In this document: positions 1 to 11,974 of the stretch, piece by piece
Layout of the letters: each line of letters begins with the position of its first letter
Position numbering within the stretch: position 1 is the first letter of the stretch
NCBI GenBank assembly: GCA_038501195.1
Contig: JBBPUQ010000008.1
Location: 1,158,001 to 1,222,000, forward strand
From: Nemania diffusa
Lineage: Eukaryota > Ascomycota > Sordariomycetes > Xylariales > Xylariaceae
DNA length: 64,000 nucleotides
Direction of reading: 5' to 3'
Notes under the pieces: model-generated
Databases searched by the model: none
What the model was told of the DNA's origin: nothing
The model's input: the letters and a program-made list of their open reading frames with translations, nothing else
Translations under genes and position numbers: made by a program

Positions 1-1898
1 CCTACTAATAACACAGTTGACATAAAGCTAGCTCGTGAGAGAGCTGCAGCCCGTCAGCAGCAACAGCAGGAGGCGGCCGCCGGGCCTGAGTATACTGAAA
101 AAGATGTTGAAGAAATTCAAGTGTGGAAAAACCATCACCGAGCCAGGTTTCCAAAATCCCTCTTCTACTTTGACCAGATTCCCAGTGATGTAGCTCACAG
201 GTTGAAAAAGCAGATAGCTGCACTTGGAGGTGTAAGTCTCGACAAGACGAATCTGGCACAACTCATGGTTGATATCATTCTTTACTAACACGAGATCTAC
301 AGCGTGAGACTGCTTTCTTTTCCGTCGACGTTACTCATGTTGTCACGAGTCGGACCATTCCTGCTGAAGACACTACCCGTGACAATGGCCATAGCATAGC
401 CGCCGAGAAGGAGACAGCTCAACCAGAGCCAGAACAGGCCGAAACAATCAATCCCTCGTTACTCACACGATTTAACAGCACATCAACCACGAGAAAGCTC
501 TTCGATGCCGACTTGCGTGCCCGTGTCCATAGAATACCGCCTCAGCCCAATGACCAAGCCCTGAGGATACCAAAGAAAGCCGTGGATATTTTGATACGAG
601 CTAGGGATATGAAAAAGAAGATATGGCCTGTAGAAAAACTGTTTCGAATGACGGCGTTACTTCTTGAGACCGACGCCTACCGTAGTGTTGAGATAGCATA
701 TGGACGCCGAAAGCCCGCCCCTACTACACAGCCAGAAGCCCGAGGGGCCGAGGATAGTAATTTGTTACGGCTCCTCCAGAAAGAGCGGACGAACGGTCCT
801 ACAGATGAGCTTACCTACTTCAAGGGTCCCTACCTCTACGTTTACGATATCGAAGAGAAGCAGAAGCCTATAATGATTAGAGAATACAACAAGGTGTCGG
901 ATAGATCGAAGGGTGAATGGCCACAGTTTCAGACTGCTCCTCTAGGGCGATGTCCCTTTGTCGAGGACTCGGAGGTGAGGGAAGCCAGACAGGCAAAAGA
1001 GGCAGCCAAAGAAGCCCAGCAAAAAGCTCGTGCCAGAGCTGCGAGTCAAGAAACTGCCCCTGAGGTCAAACCTGTACTTCAGCCGCCTAGGATGGCGCCT
1101 CCTAAACCGGTCACTGGAAAACGAACACTACGCGAGATGGAGCAGGGCCATAACCGTCAATCCAGCGTGACGCCAGCCGATTTTCCAAGTCGCTCCCGCA
1201 GCCTAGGAGTAGAGAATTTGGACTTCTCTCGCAAAGCATTTACCAGCCACGCTGCAACTGGCCGTTTACTCGCTGGTGAGCCTGTAGCGTCTGGTGTACA
1301 GCCGTCCAACGTGACGTCGGCCATTCGATCCCAAATGATCTCCTCCACTGCTACGACCCCTGGTGTTATTACCGGTCTGAGCAAAGAAGTTCATTGTCTC
1401 CAGCGCCAGGTTCTCAAATGGCCCTCAGCAGCTATGTCACGGGATCAAAGCTCTCGGCACAATCCTGAGACTAGCTTTCGCGAAGACAACTCGAGCAAGC
1501 GCCCACCAACACTGGGCCGGACCTCGAGTCGCAAGCTAGAACTTATTAATGAGAGTGCTAAGGAAACTGAGGGAAGTCAAGACTCTCGATCAACTAAGCG
1601 AGCCGCTTCTCGAAAGAGGCAGTGTGATCGCGAACTCAAGCCGGGATACTGCGAGAATTGTACTGAGAAGTACTCTGATTTTGACGAGGTAAGACGAAAA
1701 GATGTGTTCATTCAGCCGTATTATTTATTAACTTTGCTGTAGCATATCGAGTCGGAAAACCATCGGAAATTCGCCGATAATGAGGAAAACTGGGTGCAGT
1801 TGGATAATCTACTGGCACAGCTAGGACGTATGCCTAAACGCCATACTTGGAAGCCAACATGGAGTCACCCTTCAGAGCCTGAGATGTTCAGGCCTTGA
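1..1898 (+). CDS. Dbf4/Dfp1/NimO-type regulatory subunit of the Cdc7 kinase, 5' end missing
   Basis: Activator subunit of the Cdc7 (DDK) kinase, which fires replication origins in the nucleus. The gene enters from the left edge, so the start lies outside. Exons are <1-231, 303-1688 and 1743-1898; both introns are GT..AG and phases close. All three family regions are visible. Motif N (BRCT-like) reads FYFDQIPSDVAHRLKKQIAA and continues across intron 1 into FFSVDVTHVVTSR. Motif M, the Cdc7-binding stretch, is YFKGPYLYVYDIEEKQKP. The C-terminal DBF zinc finger is CENCTEKYSDFDE, then after intron 2 HIESENH (C-x2-C...H-x5-H). A charged Ala/Lys/Glu helix and a Ser-rich linker separate M from the finger, as is usual. 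The Aspergillus homologue is nimO. Identification is by motif order, not by alignment. Confidence 0.9.
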
Positions 1899-2516
1899 GG
1901 TTTTCGACGTTGATGCCGCCTTTTGCGATTCTTTCAAGCTAAAATCTCCAGCACTTGCTACAGTATCCCTCTTGCAACCACACCAGACGTTTTCATTTGC
2001 TATTCTCCTTTGGAGCATTTGTGGGGCGATGATACCCAACTTCATACATCACCGACTTCCGTCCTCTTTGTCTTGATCTTTGATTGATCCTCACAAACAC
2101 AGCTAACTTGCTGATTCTGGCGTGGTATGGCATATGGAGTATTTGGGCGCTCATTTTTCGCCCTTTTCTACATGCGGTCCATGTGCATACTTCTATTTTG
2201 ATGCATGGGCGACGAAGGCGGCTGGCATGTATATTCTATATGGCCGTTTCTTGGTCCGCGGGGAGAGTCGGCTTGCTGTACATGGGGTGCGTAGCTTTTC
2301 CACATGATGTCGCGAACTGGTGGGGTAGGGCATCAACAACGACCTAGTCGGAATAATAAACGATTAGACAGCATGAACGTATGATGAACCAAGCGACTAT
2401 AGATATATACGTCAAGGTTACGAAGTTGCGCATGTATATAGGTAGTATAGTAGTCTACACGATGACTATTAAGTGTAATAAATGCAAATCTAAACATGAT
2501 GTTCCCTATGGTGTGA
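1899..2516. other. Intergenic spacer between the Dbf4 gene and LTR element 1
   Basis: Downstream region of the Dbf4-like gene, of ordinary base composition until about 2600. Open frames here are short, overlap each other in different frames and lack recognisable domains, so no gene is called. The last bases before the element carry one copy of its target duplication (2517-2521). Confidence 0.6.
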
Positions 2517-2521
2517 GGATT

Positions 2522-2724
2522 TGTTAGATATATAGGGGGTAAATTAGGCCCTGTATTTTGGGTGCTGGAAGGCTCTAACCAGAAGGGGGTACCTTCTGTT
2601 TTAAGAAGTTCCACTTATATACTTATTTTATATGCTAAAAAAAAATTACTTAAAATAGCAGTAACATATAATAACAATAATAATATTAATTAATTTAATT
2701 AATTTAGAAAGTTTATTTTTAATA
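2522..2724. repeat. Left LTR of element 1
   Basis: Aligns without gaps to 8144-8346. The differences are essentially all C/T or G/A transitions. The outer (left) 80 bases keep normal composition (for example the run of G at 2535-2539), while the inner part is fully A+T. Its left end is TGTTAG; its mutated right end reads TTAATA in place of CTAACA. Confidence 0.92.
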
Positions 2725-5700
2725 ATTAAAAGTTTTATATATTTTTTAAGTTTAAAATTAAAACTATTTATAATAAAATAATAGTTTAATTAATTAAATA
2801 AAATAGTTAATAACAATTTTATTTTTTTTATTAAATAAAAAAACTTTTATTAATAAAATAAAAAGTTTTTAGTAAAAATATTACAACTAAAAATTAAAAA
2901 GTTTATTTAATATAAAAATAAAACTTTTTAAATTATAAAATTTTTAAAATTTAATTTTATTAATTATTTTTATAATTTTATAAATTGATTTAAATCGATA
3001 TAAAAAATTTTATTTATAATTTTATAAATAAAAAAAAGTAATAATAAATTTATTATAAAAGTTATAAATTTTATAATTAAAAAAAAAAAAAGCTTTTAAT
3101 ATTAATTAAAATATTTATATTTATATAAATAAAAAATATAACAAATATTATTATTAAATAAAAAAATTATAAAAGTAAATAATTTTTATTATTTTTTAAA
3201 AATATAAATATATTATTATAAAAAATAAAAAATTTATTAATTAATAATACAACTTTTTATAAAAAATAAAAAACTATATAATATTTTTTTTTTAAATTAA
3301 TTTATAAAAAAAATATATAATTTTAATAAAAAAGCTTTTTAATAAAATATTTAAAAATTTATTAGTTTAAACTTTTTTTTAAATAAATATAATAAATAAA
3401 ACTATTAAATATAACAACTTTAATTTTAAAAATATTTATTTTATAATAATTAATTTAAAAAAAAGCTTTTTTAATAATTTTATTTAAATAAATAATTATT
3501 TTAATAATTAATTATTTAAAAGTTATATAAAATAAAAAAATAATATATAAAAAAATTAAAATAAAGTTTTAAAAATATATATTTTGTTAAAAGTTTTTAT
3601 TAAAAGCTAAAAAAATAATAAAAAATTTTTTTACTGTTATTTTTAATAATAAAAAATTAAAAAAAAAATTTAAATAAAGTTTTTAATAAAACTAAAAAAC
3701 TTTAAAATAAAAAAAAACTTTGAAAAAAAAATCAAACAAATTTAATAGTTTAAAAAAAAAAACAAATTTTTAATATTTTAAAAAAAGCTAAAATTAAATA
3801 TTAACTTTAAAAATTGCTTTTTTTATATAATATATAAAATAATTTATTATTTTTAATAATTATATTAATATTTTTTTTTAAATTAATTTTTAATAATTAA
3901 TTTATAAATTTAAAAATTAAAACTTTAATTAAAAAAATTTTTACTAAAAATTTAAAACTAACAAAAAAAGTTAAAAATAAAAAATAAAAAACTAATAAAA
4001 AAAAAACAAATAAAACTTTTTAATTAATTAAAAAAACAGTAAAAATTATATTTATATATTTTATTTATAATAATAAAATAGTTTATTTATTAAAAAATTT
4101 AATTATTTTAAATTTAAATATTAATATATATATATATTTAATAAAATAAATCGATTTTATAATATTTAAACTATTAATTTAAAAAATTATATATATACTA
4201 AAAATTTTATTTTTTTAATTTTAGTTTATAAAAATATAAATATTAAGTTTTAAAAATTAAAAAAATCGAAAATAATAAAACTATATAATATAACTTATAT
4301 TAAAAAAATCGCTATTAATTTAATATTTTTAAAAATATTAAATAAATAAAAAATTTAATAAAATAATAAATTTATAAATAATATTTTATATTAACTTAAT
4401 AGTTTAATTTTTTATAAATTTTAAAACTAATTTAATTAATTTATAATTAAATATTTATTTTTATTAATTAATTATAATATTTTTTATATAAAAAAAAACT
4501 TTATAATTTTATATATAAAAAAAAATATTTTAAAAAAAAATCTAATTAAATAATATTTATAATTAAAATATTTTAATATTAAACTTTTAAACTATTTAAT
4601 AAATTAAATTTTTAAAATTAAAATTAAAAAATTATTAAATAATTAAATTAAAATTAAAAATTATAAAAAATATATAAAAAAAAAAATTATAAAATAAATT
4701 AATAAATTTTTTAAAAAAATATTTACAAAAATAAAAAAAAAAATTATTATTAATTTTTATATTTTTATAAAAAGCTATAAAAACTTTATAAATTTTATAT
4801 TTATTATAAATTAATTTTTAAATATTTATTTTAATTATTATTTTAAAAATTAATTTTATTATTATATTTAAAAAATATTATTATATTTTTTAAACTAAAT
4901 TAAAATATATTAATAATTAAAAATAACTATAATAAAAATAAATAAAAAAATTGTTAAAAATTTAATTTTTAAAAAGTAGTTTTAAAAAAATTATAATATA
5001 TAAATAAAGCTTTTTATATTATATATATAAATATAAAATAAAAATATTAAATATATTAAATAATTTATTAAAAAAAAAGCTAAAACTATAAAAATAAATA
5101 TAAAACTATTTTAATATTTATAATTTAAAATTATTAAAATAACAATTTATTTTTATAATTAAATATTTAAATAATTTTTAAATTAAAAATTTTTTTATAA
5201 ATATTTTTACTTTTTTATTATATTAAAAAATAAAATAATAAATAATTATAAATTTTATTTAATATATTTAAAAATATTTAATTATAAAATATATATAATA
5301 ACTATATAAATTAAAAAAAAATAAAAAAAAAATAAAAAGTTTAATTTTAAAACTTTTATAAGCTTTTTTATTAATTATAATTTTTTTAATATATATTATA
5401 TTTAATATTTTTAAATTAATAAAATTATAAAAACTAAAAATATTATTTTTAATAAAAAAGTTACTTTTAATAACAATATAAATTTTTTAAAAAATAACTT
5501 TTTAAATATAAATTTAAATATTATAAAAAATTTACTATAAAATATTTAAATAAAAAAACTTTTTAATTTAATTATTAAAAAATTATATAAAAAAATAAAA
5601 AAAATTATATTTTTGTTAATAAATGTTAATTTAAAAAATATACTTATAAAAAAAATTAAAAAAAAAACAAAATTTAAAAATATTTAAAATAATAATTAAA

Positions 5701-8143
5701 AAATTTAATTATTTTTTATTAAATTTGCTATAAAAATTTTATTTTATTTTTTTATATAAAATAATATTATAAGTTATTTTTTATATTTTTATTAAACTAA
5801 TTAATTAAAAAATTAATTTTTTTAAAAATTTAATAAATTAAAAATTTAATTTTTATATTAAAATAATATTTTATAAAAATTACTAAAAAGTTATATTTAA
5901 TTTTAAACATTTAAATATTATAATAAAAATATATAATAAATTAATTATAAAAACTATAAAAATTAAACTAATAAAATATTTTTATTATTATTTTAAAAAA
6001 AATTAAAATAATAAAAAAAAAATAGCTAATTTATTAAAAAAACTAATAATTAAACTAAAAAAAAAGTTATTAATTAATTAAAAAAATTTATTATTATTGC
6101 TATAATTTTATAAAAATTTAAAAATATATTTAATAAAAAATTTATTTATTAAAATAAAAAAAGTTTATTTAATTAATTATAAAAAAATAAAGTTTTAAAT
6201 AAAAATTAATTTTATTAAAATAAAAAAAAAGCTTTTTTTTAACTATATATAAATTTATATATATAAATTTAATAAAAAAAAAAATTTTTAAAAATATAAA
6301 ATAAAATTAATAATTTATAAAAATTAATAGTTTTTTAATAAACAAAAAAAAACTTATATTTTTATTTTAATTAAAAAGTTTTTTAAAATTTTAATAGCTA
6401 TTATAATTAAATTTAATTTTAAATTTAAATAATATAATATTATAAATATTTTTATAAATATTAAATTAAATAAAAAAATTTATATAAAAATATTTTTAAA
6501 TTATAAAAAACTTTTAATAATTTTATAATTTTTTAAAATATTATATAATTTATAAAAATTATTGTTTTTATAATAAAAAAAACTAATAAATTTATTAAAA
6601 AAAATAAAATTTTTATTAATTTTTTATAAATTTTATTATTATATTAAAAATAATATTTTAACTTTTATTTATATTAATAATATAATTATTATTTATAAAA
6701 AAAACTAAAAAAAAATAACTTTAATTATTATATAGTTTTTTTAAAAAAAATATTAAATAATTAATAATAATAATTTATAATAGTTTTTAAATATAAAAAT
6801 AATAAAAAACTATAAAAAATATTTATTATAATTTTTATAAATCTTTTATATTAAAAAAATTAATAAATTAAATAAACTTATTATTAAATCGAAAATTTTT
6901 ATATAAATATAAAAATATTTACTTTATAATAAAATTATAAATCAAGTTTTAATATATTTTTATTAAAAAAAAATCGAATTAATTTTATATATTATTATAA
7001 TAATTTAATTTAATATTATTTTTATAGTTTTAAAACTAATTTAATTTAATTTAAATTTAAATTTTAAATATTATATTATTACTAATAAAATAATTTTTTA
7101 TTTATATAAAATAAAATATTATATTTTTTAATATAAAATAAAAAATAATTTTATAATAGTTAATAATTTTTTTTTTATTAATAATATTTTAAATTATAAA
7201 AGTTTATAAATTTATATAATAATTTTATTTAAAAATATAATAAAATAAAAAATTATAAAATAAAATATTATTATTATTTTAATAATTAAAATAAAACTTT
7301 TAATATTATTATAAATTTTAAAAAAAGATTTATTTATAAGTTAATTTTTTAAAAAACTAAATTTTAAATTAAAAAAAAGCTATATAATAATTAAATATAA
7401 TAACTAATAAATAATAAAACTAATAAATAAAAAAATAATAGTTTTAAAAATTAAATTAAAATATATTAATATATATAATTATTAATTAAAATAAAAAATT
7501 TAATAAAAATATTTATAAATTAAATATATATTTATAAATAAAATAATTACAAATAAATTTATAAAAAACTTTATAAAAAAAAAATAAAAAAACTTTTTAA
7601 AACAATTTAATTTAATTAATATAAAAAAAAATTATAAATAAAATAAATAAAAAAAACTATTAATAAAAATTTAAAAACTTTAAAAAAAAACTTTAAAAAA
7701 AAAAGTTAATAAATTATTAATTTAAAACTAATTTATAACTTTTAAATTAATTTTAATATTTTTAAAAACAATTTTATAATTTTTAAATTAATTAATATAA
7801 ACTAAAATTAATATATAGTTTTTAAATCAATTAAAAATATAATAAAAAATCAAAAAAATAATATATATTTTATTATATTGCTTATTTATTTAAATATATA
7901 TATTTGTTATTTTGTTATATTATTAAATCGTTTTAAATTATTTAAAATATTTAAAAATATAATAAAAAATCAACAAAAAAAATTAATATATTTTTAAACT
8001 GTTTATTTATTTAAATATTAACTAGTTTTTTTGCTATTTTATTATTAATATTTTTAAAATAATTACTAGATTAAATTATAGCTTATTTTAAACTTTTTAT
8101 ATTAATTAAAACAATATTTTAAAAGCTTAACTTTACAAAAGTA

Positions 8144-8346
8144 TATTAAATATATAAAAAATAAATTAGATCTTATATTTTAAGTACTAAAAAACTTTAA
8201 TCAAAAAGAAGTACTTTTTGTTTTAAGAAGTTTTATCTATATATCTATTTTGTATACTAAAAAAAAATCACTTAAAACAGCGGTAACACATAACAACAAT
8301 AATAATACCAATCAATTTAATCAATTTAGAAGGCTTATTTCTAACA
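8144..8346. repeat. Right LTR of element 1
   Basis: Gap-free partner of 2522-2724. Here the inner (left) end is the mutated one (TATTAA in place of TGTTAG), and the outer right end is intact (CTAACA, followed by the target duplication GGATT at 8347-8351). RIP therefore fades toward the outside at both ends of the element. Confidence 0.92.
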
Positions 8347-8351
8347 GGATT

Positions 8352-9029
8352 CTTTTCAATAGTGAACGCAATACTCGTTGTGATTGATGCCCTCTCTATT
8401 CTTTTCAGCTCCCCCGCAGAAATTGCTATTGCAGACGCCAACTTATTTTGGAAGACAGGCGCAAGATCTGAGTACATCACAGGCCCCAATCGACGGCATC
8501 ACAATGCACGTCTGTGATCTTTGATAGGCTATACATACCGAATAGCTAGTAGGTGCCGTAGCTTAGTCTCGGCTAACCACTCACATGCCCAGTTCCATAT
8601 CCGCCATCTGCAGAGCAACATCAATATTCTCCTGTATAGAGGTATGAATGTTGGTTGTTCAGCTTGCGACTGACACGCCTTCGGGGACTATACTAGGCAA
8701 CGATCTACCAGACGCCACGAACACATCGTTTCTATAGAACGAAGATGGAAACTATCTCTGCAGGAGTTGATGCAAAGTGAGTCGGACGCGTTTCGATTGG
8801 CTGAGATTGCCGGTGCCCAGAGAGTGGCATATCTTAGTTAGAAAATGAGGAACAAAATATAAGTCCAAAGTTTCATGTCTTAGATTGTTGGGAATTCGTT
8901 ATAAAAGCTTGATTACTCTCCTCTCCACGAAGGAATGAGTATGCATTCTTTGAACGCTATCCAAGCCCCGAGAGTCCTCTACCAAAGTCAAGAACCCTAG
9001 CCTTTGAGACACCGACGCCACAGCCCACC
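8352..9029. other. Spacer and upstream region of the ankyrin-vWA gene
   Basis: Ordinary composition resumes abruptly after the target duplication. No convincing coding frame was found. The last 150 bases before 9030 include a pyrimidine/CCA-rich leader (CAGCCCACC just before the ATG) and presumably hold the promoter and 5' UTR of the next gene. Confidence 0.5.
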
Positions 9030-11077
9030 ATGACCACCCTCTGGGACGAAGCGGGGGCCATTCCCCCAACCCTCACCATAGATAAGCTGAACCAGTACTC
9101 CAAGGGCAACAGCGGGATCATCAACGACCTAGACCCCCGCACAGGCCTCACGCCGCTGGCCGTGGCCATCCGCGCCGGCAATGCCTCCACCGTCAAGCTG
9201 CTCTTAGACAACGGCGCGGACCCGGACAAGAAGACCAGAGACGGCCTGGTGCCGATGTACCTGGCCGCCAACGCGGCCTCGGCAGGCCAGCGCCCGCGCA
9301 TGGTCCAGCTGCTCCTCGAGAAATACCCCAAGACCTTCGACGAGGCGGGCCCGGCGTCGGTGCGGAACGAGACGCCGCTGATGGCGGCCGTGCGCAAGAA
9401 GGATGCCCGCGTCATCAAGCTGCTCGTGGAGCAGGGGGCCTCGAAGACGAAGAGGAACGCCGACGGCAAGACGGCGCGGGAGATGGCCGACGAGTTCACG
9501 CCCGCGGGGCTCGACGTCGCGAAGGCGCTGCAGATCGCGGCGAGTAAAGGGAGGGGGGGCGTCACGACGTATGTGGACGAGTGGGTGCTGGAGGTCCTGG
9601 CGCATTTCAATGTCTGGAGTCCGCTTGGGGATATCGTCGATGCGGCGAGCCGGTCGTATTATGATATTGCGCTGTTCGCGCCGCTGCCTGAGGTAGGGAG
9701 GAGGTTCTGGTGGGATGTGAGAGAGTTAGGCTGACTTTGAGATGGGTGTAGGATGTTGCTGAGCCTCAGACTGCGGAGGACTTTAAGAAGAATATAGATA
9801 ATGCGATCAAGAGGTAACTATTTCCGAGGACCGTCTCTTGCCCTTCCCTTCCTCCTGAATATACGAGGCCTAATCTCTACAATGACCACTTGCCTGGCTC
9901 GTGTCATATATTGGTAAGGGGCTTCTGCTAACTTGTTGCAGGGGTGGTCTCGACAGATTTTATCCTCCTGGGGACCCCTATCCCCAGCAGGTGGCCGACA
10001 AGGCTTTCCAGCTCAAGAACGATCCTAAAAATCTTCTCAACGAACCTCGCCAGGTCGATGGTCTTGCGAAGCTAGCATTATACCAACCTATTCTATACTG
10101 CGGTAGGTGCCAAAGTCTCACTTAAAATCCGTGTGAAGCTAACGGAATGAATATCCAGATGACAGCTGGTCTATGTGGGTCGAAGAGGACCACAAAGGCA
10201 AGGGAGAACGATGGCGCGCCCAAGTCGAGCTCGTGAAGCGCATCAGCAGCATCACCACCCGCGCAGTGCCCGACAAGAGAGGCTGTCATCTGCGCTTCAT
10301 CAACAAGGACACCCCTACATACAATAACCTTACCAAGGACCAGATCACGGACATCATGACCAAATTCCCAGAGAATGACGGCTGGACGCCGATTGGCACC
10401 ATGTTAAGACAGCATGTCCTGGATCCATTCATATACCCGGAACTCAACTCGAACACGATCAAACGCCCCTGGTTGGTATTGATCACGACGGACGGGTACC
10501 CTACCAAGGAGACGGCCATGCCCGGCGCCCCAGTTGGAGTAATAGATGAGAATCGGAATGAAGACCCGGATAGGCTGCGTAAGGAGATCCGGCTGCTGGG
10601 CAAGGAGCTCGAAAAACACGACTACAGGCAGGATGGTACGTTGATTTTCTTCCCCTCCCTAATCTAGAGCTAGAAGAATGCCCGAACGAAACTAATTACA
10701 GGTCTAAATTAGTGGTCCGGTTCTCAATCAGCCAGATCGGGAAGAAAATCAGCTACACGGATGACGAGGAGAAGGTAAAGCTGTTCTTGGACGGTCTGGA
10801 ATCCGACCCCGACATCCAGGATGTCCTATACAGGACAGCGGGTATGTACCTAGCCCACCGATCACTAGCTTGCGTATAAGAGCTGGAGTCGCTGACACTA
10901 GAACTTCATGGGAATAGAGATCATGGATGCTAAATACGATGACTTGAAAGAGAACGAGAAGAAGCTGGAGGTCTTTGTAAGCTGCCAACCTCGAATTGGT
11001 GATCGGCTTTCTTGTTCGCTGACTCTTACTAGTTGCTTACGACGCTCCTGTCTCCTCTCCAGTCATTGCTTAATTAG
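9030..11077 (+). CDS. Ankyrin repeat protein with C-terminal von Willebrand factor A domain
   Basis: Seven-exon model: 9030-9692, 9752-9813, 9942-10102, 10159-10635, 10713-10841, 10918-10976 and 11033-11077, giving 531 aa with all phases closing. Residues about 38-145 hold three to four ankyrin repeats (TPLAVAIRAGNASTVKLLLD; TPLMAAVRKKDARVIKLLV). A vWA fold begins near residue 290: a MIDAS motif D-x-S-x-S falls at 296-300 (DDSWS, its first codon assembled across the 10103-10158 intron) and is followed by the hydrophobic strand WLVLITTDG. Such proteins are probable intracellular scaffolds; the partner and role are unknown. No signal peptide or membrane segment is seen. The 3' acceptors at 10712 and 10917 were chosen because nearer AGs lead to immediate stops. 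The last, 15-codon exon is the least certain part. Confidence 0.75.
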
Positions 11078-11974
11078 AACAAGTAAGCAGTCGGGAATGA
11101 AGGTATAAAGGGAAGTGCAAGATTGCAAGCAGGAGAAGACAAAGTTAAAGTGATTGGCACCTAAAAATGACTAAAATATTTTTGAGAGACTCGCTTTCTC
11201 TAAAAGATCCCGCCTTGAAGGGTGCAGTCTATTCAATATCCTAAAACCGAGAGTCAAGAATGTCTATAGCTTCGATATTACCTACTACCTGCTCAATCAC
11301 TCAGTCCTATGAAGATGAACCTAAGCCTCGGTATAGGCTATGGAAGAGTTATTTCTTTTTGATACGTGCTAACTATATGCATTTCCAAAAGAAGCTAATA
11401 TGTTTTATTACCGTATTTATGAATAGGGGTTAGAGCTTACTCTGTAAACCATGATCCCAAGCCCTGATGCTGTGGCACCCGTTCTTGTCTCGATATCATA
11501 ATTTAGGCTTAGCTGTTTTTGATGTTGAAGCTTATGCGACATACAATAGGTTAATAAAATTTCTCTTGGATATACCTATTCATGAGCTTTGGCCTCCGAA
11601 CCTGGGTAGTGTTAGTACTTTGAAACGGGAGTTTAAGATTCGTCTAGTCGGCTTATCAAGTAGCCCGCTGATCGTAGGCTAGAATTAATCATACTTCTCA
11701 TATATTTCAACTAGAAAGTGTATCGTTTTGGAAACTTAAAGTGGCCCTGGGCACTTAATCGTCATTTTATTCAAGGGCGATCTTGTAACTCAATGCTCCT
11801 TGAGTTCATATTCAGACTATGCGAGGAAATAAGGGATAACGTAGTATAACAAATCTAAAGTCGTTATTAGCTAAAGGGACTATCTCGCTTAGTTCTATCA
11901 TGATCTATCTACTTCTTCCATAAACGTTTCAAGCTCAGTTTCTATCCTCCCTAGTATCTATTCCATGCGAAAAC
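11078..11974. other. Convergent intergenic spacer
   Basis: Lies between the 3' ends of the ankyrin-vWA gene (+) and the FAD oxidoreductase (-). Open frames are short and carry no recognisable motif. No RNA gene or repeat was noticed. Confidence 0.5.

Larger units (their letters stand above)
2522..8346. mobile_element. Full-length LTR retrotransposon, inactivated by RIP (element 1)
   Basis: Two 203-bp direct repeats (2522-2724 and 8144-8346) bound a 5.4-kb interior that is nearly pure A+T. The outer ends are TGTTAG (2522) and CTAACA (ending 8346), the canonical inverted TG..CA ends of an LTR. The 5-bp sequence GGATT occurs immediately outside both ends (2517-2521 and 8347-8351), a target-site duplication from integrase. 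The interior has no usable frame in any direction. Surviving C residues sit mostly before T or G, and CpA is almost absent, as expected from RIP. Because gag/pol is unreadable, Copia versus Gypsy and the orientation cannot be decided. The length fits a complete element of either superfamily. Confidence 0.92.

Noticed and set aside
8268..8489. Minus-strand 73-codon frame crossing the element 1 boundary
   Set aside because: Runs from unique DNA into the LTR. Even though part (GELKRIERASITTSIAFTIEK) looks protein-like, no continuation exists left of the element at 2517.
8957..9610. Antisense open frame of 217 codons
   Set aside because: Opposite the ankyrin repeat exon; no motif and low-complexity Ala/Ser/Arg composition.
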